Origin: Larix sibirica
Taxonomy: Eukaryota > Streptophyta > Pinopsida > Pinales > Pinaceae
Length of the DNA stretch: 11,393 bases
Direction: 5' to 3'
NCBI GenBank assembly: GCA_004151065.3
Contig: NWUY0300073904.1
Coordinates: 2,446 to 13,838 of the forward strand
A program made the position numbers and the translations under genes. Each line of letters starts with the position of its first letter. Position 1 is the first letter of the stretch. The notes under the pieces were generated by a model, which saw nothing but the letters and a program-made list of their open reading frames with translations, did not search any database and was not told the DNA's origin. Below are positions 8,616 through 11,393 of this stretch, piece after piece.

Positions 8616-9523
8616 AGTATAATGAGTTCAAAGAAATTTATTACTGTGCATAACACTTGATCGAAGGGAAATCATATATGGAAGGAATGTATTGTCATCT
8701 TAATCAAAAGGAGGAAGGGATCCCTACTTCGATCTAGATCTATGTGGAACCTATGACCCCAAGTGCATCTCCATCATCAGAGGTAAGCCCTAGTTCAGTA
8801 TCTAAAGTAGCGTTAGTTAGTGCAAATAGTAGTGGTAGTAGAACTCAGAAGGGACAAGGAAGTAGAAGTGGTAAGACAAATCCTATGCAGACGAACACAA
8901 AATCAAGAAAGATGAAACATCCAACACTTACGATGCCTATATTATATGGGAATGTAAATGACAATCCATAGAAATACTTGTTTCTATGTAATAATATATG
9001 GGAAGTAAAGCAGGTCCAAGATGAAGTTGGAAAGATAGTACGGCTGGGAACTACCTTCCAAGAGCGGGCATTACATTGGTATACGAAGTATCGAAATTTT
9101 ATACAAGAGGGACAAATTAGAACCCTCACGCAGATATGTGATGCATTCAAAACAGAGTTCTGGAAGCCTATGTCTGAGTCGTAGTGTATTATGGAACTGG
9201 AGGAAATTAAATAGATTTCAAATGAAACCTTATGGAACTTTGATCAAATATTAAAGAGATTGTTGGATCAGATGCCTTTCAAATTCCATTTGAAGCAACA
9301 TAAAGAATGGTTTATTGCTGCATTATTACCGCACATTCTTCAACCATTGACACAATAGGCACTCACAACATAGAGGTATGCACTGGAACTAACGGTGAAA
9401 TTCGAAGTATACCATGTAGAAAACACTAAGTCAAGTATGGCTCAAGTTAAATCACAATTACAGGAGCTGACATTGTAGATACAATAGATTACAAAAGGGA
9501 AATAGAAGTGTGAAGGAGTATGG

Positions 9524-10049
9524 TGTACTAATTGTAACAAAGAAGTTCATCATAAGGTATAATGCCCCATGGTCGTGGAATGTTTGGCAGTAAGTCACCC
9601 AAATACATTGGTTCTAGGAGGACGTTGGTCTTATATCTGTTAGTTTTGGATCCATCTAAGAAAAAATCTCCCAAAGATGCAGACGTATCATACTACACCT
9701 CATAATTCATTCTGAAATTTTGTAAATCAATAGGGCACGAGGAAAAGGATTGTCGCATGCTAGACATGATGAGGGAAATAAATTTAGACTTACACAGAGT
9801 CCAAGAAGACCCTGGAACAGTGGAAGGAGCAGTGTAGTATAGTGCACCAGTTGGAAGAGCAGCGTATATCCTAGGTGGAATAGGAGGATTCAAAGGACTA
9901 GAAGAGGAGTATTTGGGAGGTATGGTTGAGGAATGGGCCCTTTTATATGTTTTAATTGTGGCCAGGAAGGTCATTTTGTGTGAGAATATACAAACCCATA
10001 TTATACCTATTCATATTTCCATGCACTAGATCGTGTGATAGAGGATTGT
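9524..10049 (+). other. Array of five CCHC zinc knuckles, mostly broken
   Basis: All have CX2CX4HX4C spacing. Knuckle 1 (9524-9565) reads CTNCNKEVHHKV, stop, C; only the residue before the last Cys is lost. Knuckle 2 (9629-9670) has Cys1 replaced by Ser and the last Cys by Leu, keeping the second Cys and His. Knuckle 3 (9713-9753) has Cys1 as TGA and lacks one base, but CKSIGHEEKDC is clear. Knuckle 4 (9948-9989) reads CFNCGQEGHFV, stop, E, then Tyr in place of Cys. Knuckle 5 (10008-10049) reads YSYFHALDRVIEDC, with Cys1, Cys2 and His all substituted. Such knuckles bind RNA in the nucleocapsid part of Gag. Five in a row is many compared with the one or two of most Gag proteins. Confidence 0.8.
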
Positions 10050-10499
10050 CCACAATTAATAACTAGAAGGAAGGAGAGGAGGAACTAGAATCAGAATCCA
10101 AACTTGAAACAAATTCAGAAACAACACCAAAATGTATAGATGATAGATGAAAAACCTTGGGAGGATCAAAAGAAGGTAGTCGTAGTTACACATTGAGGAG
10201 TAAAAAATGGAGTAGATGCGACAAGTGCGGAGAATCATAAAATACCTCTAGTTAGAAAGGCAACCTCATATAAACCGAAATTTGATCTTGGGAGGGAAAA
10301 GGAAACTTATGTTTATGTGTGAGATGAACTGTGACAATTGGAGCAAGGTGAGTCTTCTATGCCAGATATTTAGGATGGTCATCTTGTCTATGACATGCCT
10401 CCTATATACGACTATGTCACTTTAGGAGAATCAAAGAAAAAGGTAAGTACTGTAAAAAATTCAATGATACTAGAGGGAGATAAGAATGACATTGAAGCC

Positions 10500-11393
10500 T
10501 GAGTTGCTCAATTAGAATTTGATCAAGCAGTTGCCAACCAACAAGTTGAGGAACTAAAGGCTGGCATGGAAGAGGTGAACAAGGAAAAGGAATTGGTGTC
10601 AGGAGAGCTAGAACTTGCAAAAGGTAGGAGTCAGGACCTAACCCCTTTCCATGAGCAAGCATGTGACATTCTAAAGAAAATCTATCTGTCACAAGAGCTC
10701 ATTACAGTAGAAGTTAGCAAGATGAAGGGATGATTTGAGAATGAAAGAAATCGATGCCGAAGCCCTGAGGCTCAGGAAGAAGTGCATGCGCATCATGGAA
10801 GATATCAAAAACAAATTGAATGGAGGGAAGGGAAATCAGGCTTCCCTGGAAATCTACCTCTCAAGTCCTTGGCCGATTATCAGTTGGATTCAGGGCTCAT
10901 TGAATTCTTAGAAGCTGGGGTGTTAAAGTAAATGTGGGGAATTCAGAAAACCATGGGCGGTGTACCGACCTCTACCAAAAGATTCGTGAAGCCCAGAGAA
11001 GTGCCAGATGGTTATTCCTCAGACCATAGAATGATTTCCCTGACAAAGACCACGCCTCTCAGAGCTGCAGAGCGAGCTGAAGCAGGAGTTAGACTACATA
11101 CGGAAAATAGATGTCCTAACATCAGAAGATCTCCACGGTTCATTGGGAAAGCTTCCATCCATGCATATTTTCTAGAGGATATCCCCAGGCCACAACAGCA
11201 AGGAGTAAAAGCTATTGAAGCAGAAATTGCCTAAGCATGAAATATTTGAAGATGATGACTCCAGTACTGCAGCAACATAATTGTAAGAGAAATGGGCATG
11301 TGGGCCAGTTACATAGCTGAGAAGGAAAGACCAGCTGAGGTGGAAAGACCAGCCGAGGGAGAAAAGCCACCTAGAAAGCTGATTTTGACATTG
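10500..11393 (+). pseudogene. Coiled-coil-like extension of the plus-strand polyprotein, partial
   Basis: The gag frame continues past a TGA at 10500-10502 into 76 open codons (10503-10730). These are rich in Glu, Lys, Leu and Gln with heptad-like spacing, for example VEELKAGMEEVNKEKELV, then PFHEQACDILKKIYLSQELI. After a TGA at 10731 the signal moves one frame over, at 10741-10908 (MKEIDAEALRLRKKCMRIM, then NQASLEIYLSSPWP). It stays there through stops at 10909, 10924, 10987, 11032, 11041, 11173, 11206 and 11278, including LSELQSELKQELDYIRK at 11056-11106. It then shifts again to an open frame ending at 11393 (MWASYIAEKERPAE). A competing 100-codon open frame at 10932-11234 has a less protein-like composition, and I rank it second. 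I do not recognise the family. GC content is higher than upstream. Confidence 0.5.
11324..11359 (+). repeat. 18-bp in-frame tandem duplication
   Basis: GGAAAGACCAGCTGAGGT at 11324-11341 is followed by GGAAAGACCAGCCGAGGG at 11342-11359, with two mismatches. In the open frame reaching the window end it encodes a doubled ERPAE motif. The unit is a multiple of three and keeps the frame, so it may have arisen while the sequence was still coding. Confidence 0.8.

Larger units (their letters stand above)
7764..10499 (+). pseudogene. Decayed multi-zinc-knuckle retrotransposon Gag
   Basis: The ATG at 7764 reads MVPTTP, then slips frame at a run of six C bases (7777-7782) and again near 7930. From there one frame runs to about 9713 through 21 in-frame stops. 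It covers an N-terminal region (WLGRYVFSEFHEIFFCEFP, then WIKMLLCDKDCMMMQY), a Ser/Lys-rich linker at 8744-8930 and a Gag core. The core is YGNVNDNP, KYLFLCNNIWEV, FQERALHWYTKY, then FDQILKRLLDQMPF and QHKEWFIAALLPHI. A one-base deletion in the third zinc knuckle and another shift at about 9810-9880 lead into the frame used from 9880 on, with Gly/Arg-rich GVFGRYG and more knuckles. The charged tail VRKATSYKPKFDLGREKETY precedes YDMPPIYDY. Gag would package element RNA into particles. This copy is dead. Confidence 0.85.
7393..11393 (+). mobile_element. Decayed LTR retrotransposon with very long gag, runs off the window
   Basis: The promoter-like region, a long gag with several zinc knuckles and a coiled-coil-like extension all lie on the plus strand in one direction. 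Protease, reverse transcriptase and integrase would follow past 11393 and are not seen. The gag type is one I associate with plant Ty3/gypsy-like elements that have multi-knuckle Gag proteins. That assignment rests on recognition of conserved stretches, not on an alignment. The left boundary is approximate, because neither the LTR start nor a target-site duplication was identified. Confidence 0.65.

Noticed and set aside
8845-9150. 101-codon minus-strand open frame
   Set aside because: It is antisense to the well-recognised Gag core on the plus strand.
9693-9974. 93-codon minus-strand open frame
   Set aside because: It is antisense to the zinc-knuckle and Gly/Arg-rich part of gag.
10417-10692. 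91-codon minus-strand open frame
   Set aside because: It is antisense to the coiled-coil reading frame, and its Leu/Pro-rich composition is the complement of Glu/Lys-rich codons.
1-11393. tRNA, rRNA, CRISPR array or bacterial operon
   Set aside because: No cloverleaf, rRNA core, regular spacer array or ribosome-binding-site-led genes were seen. The tRNA-like match at 6156-6173 is only a primer-binding site.

Overview
The window looks like nuclear DNA from a plant with a repeat-rich genome, probably a seed plant and possibly a gymnosperm. The reasons are plant-type LTR-retrotransposon gag sequences, a primer-binding site matching plant tRNA-Asp, AT-rich and CpG-poor non-coding DNA, and no compact gene with a bacterial start or ribosome-binding site. 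The lineage guess is inference. I see no intact gene. Every recognisable coding sequence is a decayed retroelement with several stops and frameshifts.

Layout. About 1-590 is relatively CpG-rich. It has a 37-bp tandem duplication and a good 3' splice acceptor (AG at 205-206), so it may be the tail of a host gene, although no protein family is recognisable. About 590-4800 is AT-rich DNA without a supportable gene. It holds short tandem duplications (1164-1247 and 2259-2460), a 9-bp-arm palindrome (3652-3674) and, most strikingly, a roughly 100-bp-arm inverted repeat at 1448-1723 flanked by a near-perfect 14-bp direct repeat. That structure looks like a foldback element or MITE.

Retroelement A lies on the minus strand, about 6840 down to 4812. 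A tRNA-Asp-like primer-binding site (6156-6173) is followed by a short leader and a decayed gag (6051-4812). The gag has a recognisable Gag core and a long acidic, tyrosine-rich tail. I found no zinc knuckle, protease, reverse transcriptase or integrase, so this may be a gag-only (TR-GAG-like) non-autonomous element.

Retroelement B lies on the plus strand, about 7100 to the window end. A TATA-box-like site at 7393-7400 precedes a very long decayed gag that starts near 7764. It carries a Gag core, a series of five CCHC zinc knuckles or their remnants (9524-10049), and a basic and charged tail. From about 10500 the reading frame continues into coiled-coil-like, less decayed, higher-GC sequence that runs off the window. 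I do not recognise this part, which may be a chimeric or variant extension. No pol domain is reached.

The two elements are head to head and diverge from 6180-7763. In B the in-frame stops are mostly TAG, and many could come from CAG, CAA or CGA by one C-to-T change, as expected from long silencing by cytosine methylation. The genes do not form a working pathway. The interest lies in the foldback structure, the gag-only element and the unusual extension of gag B.
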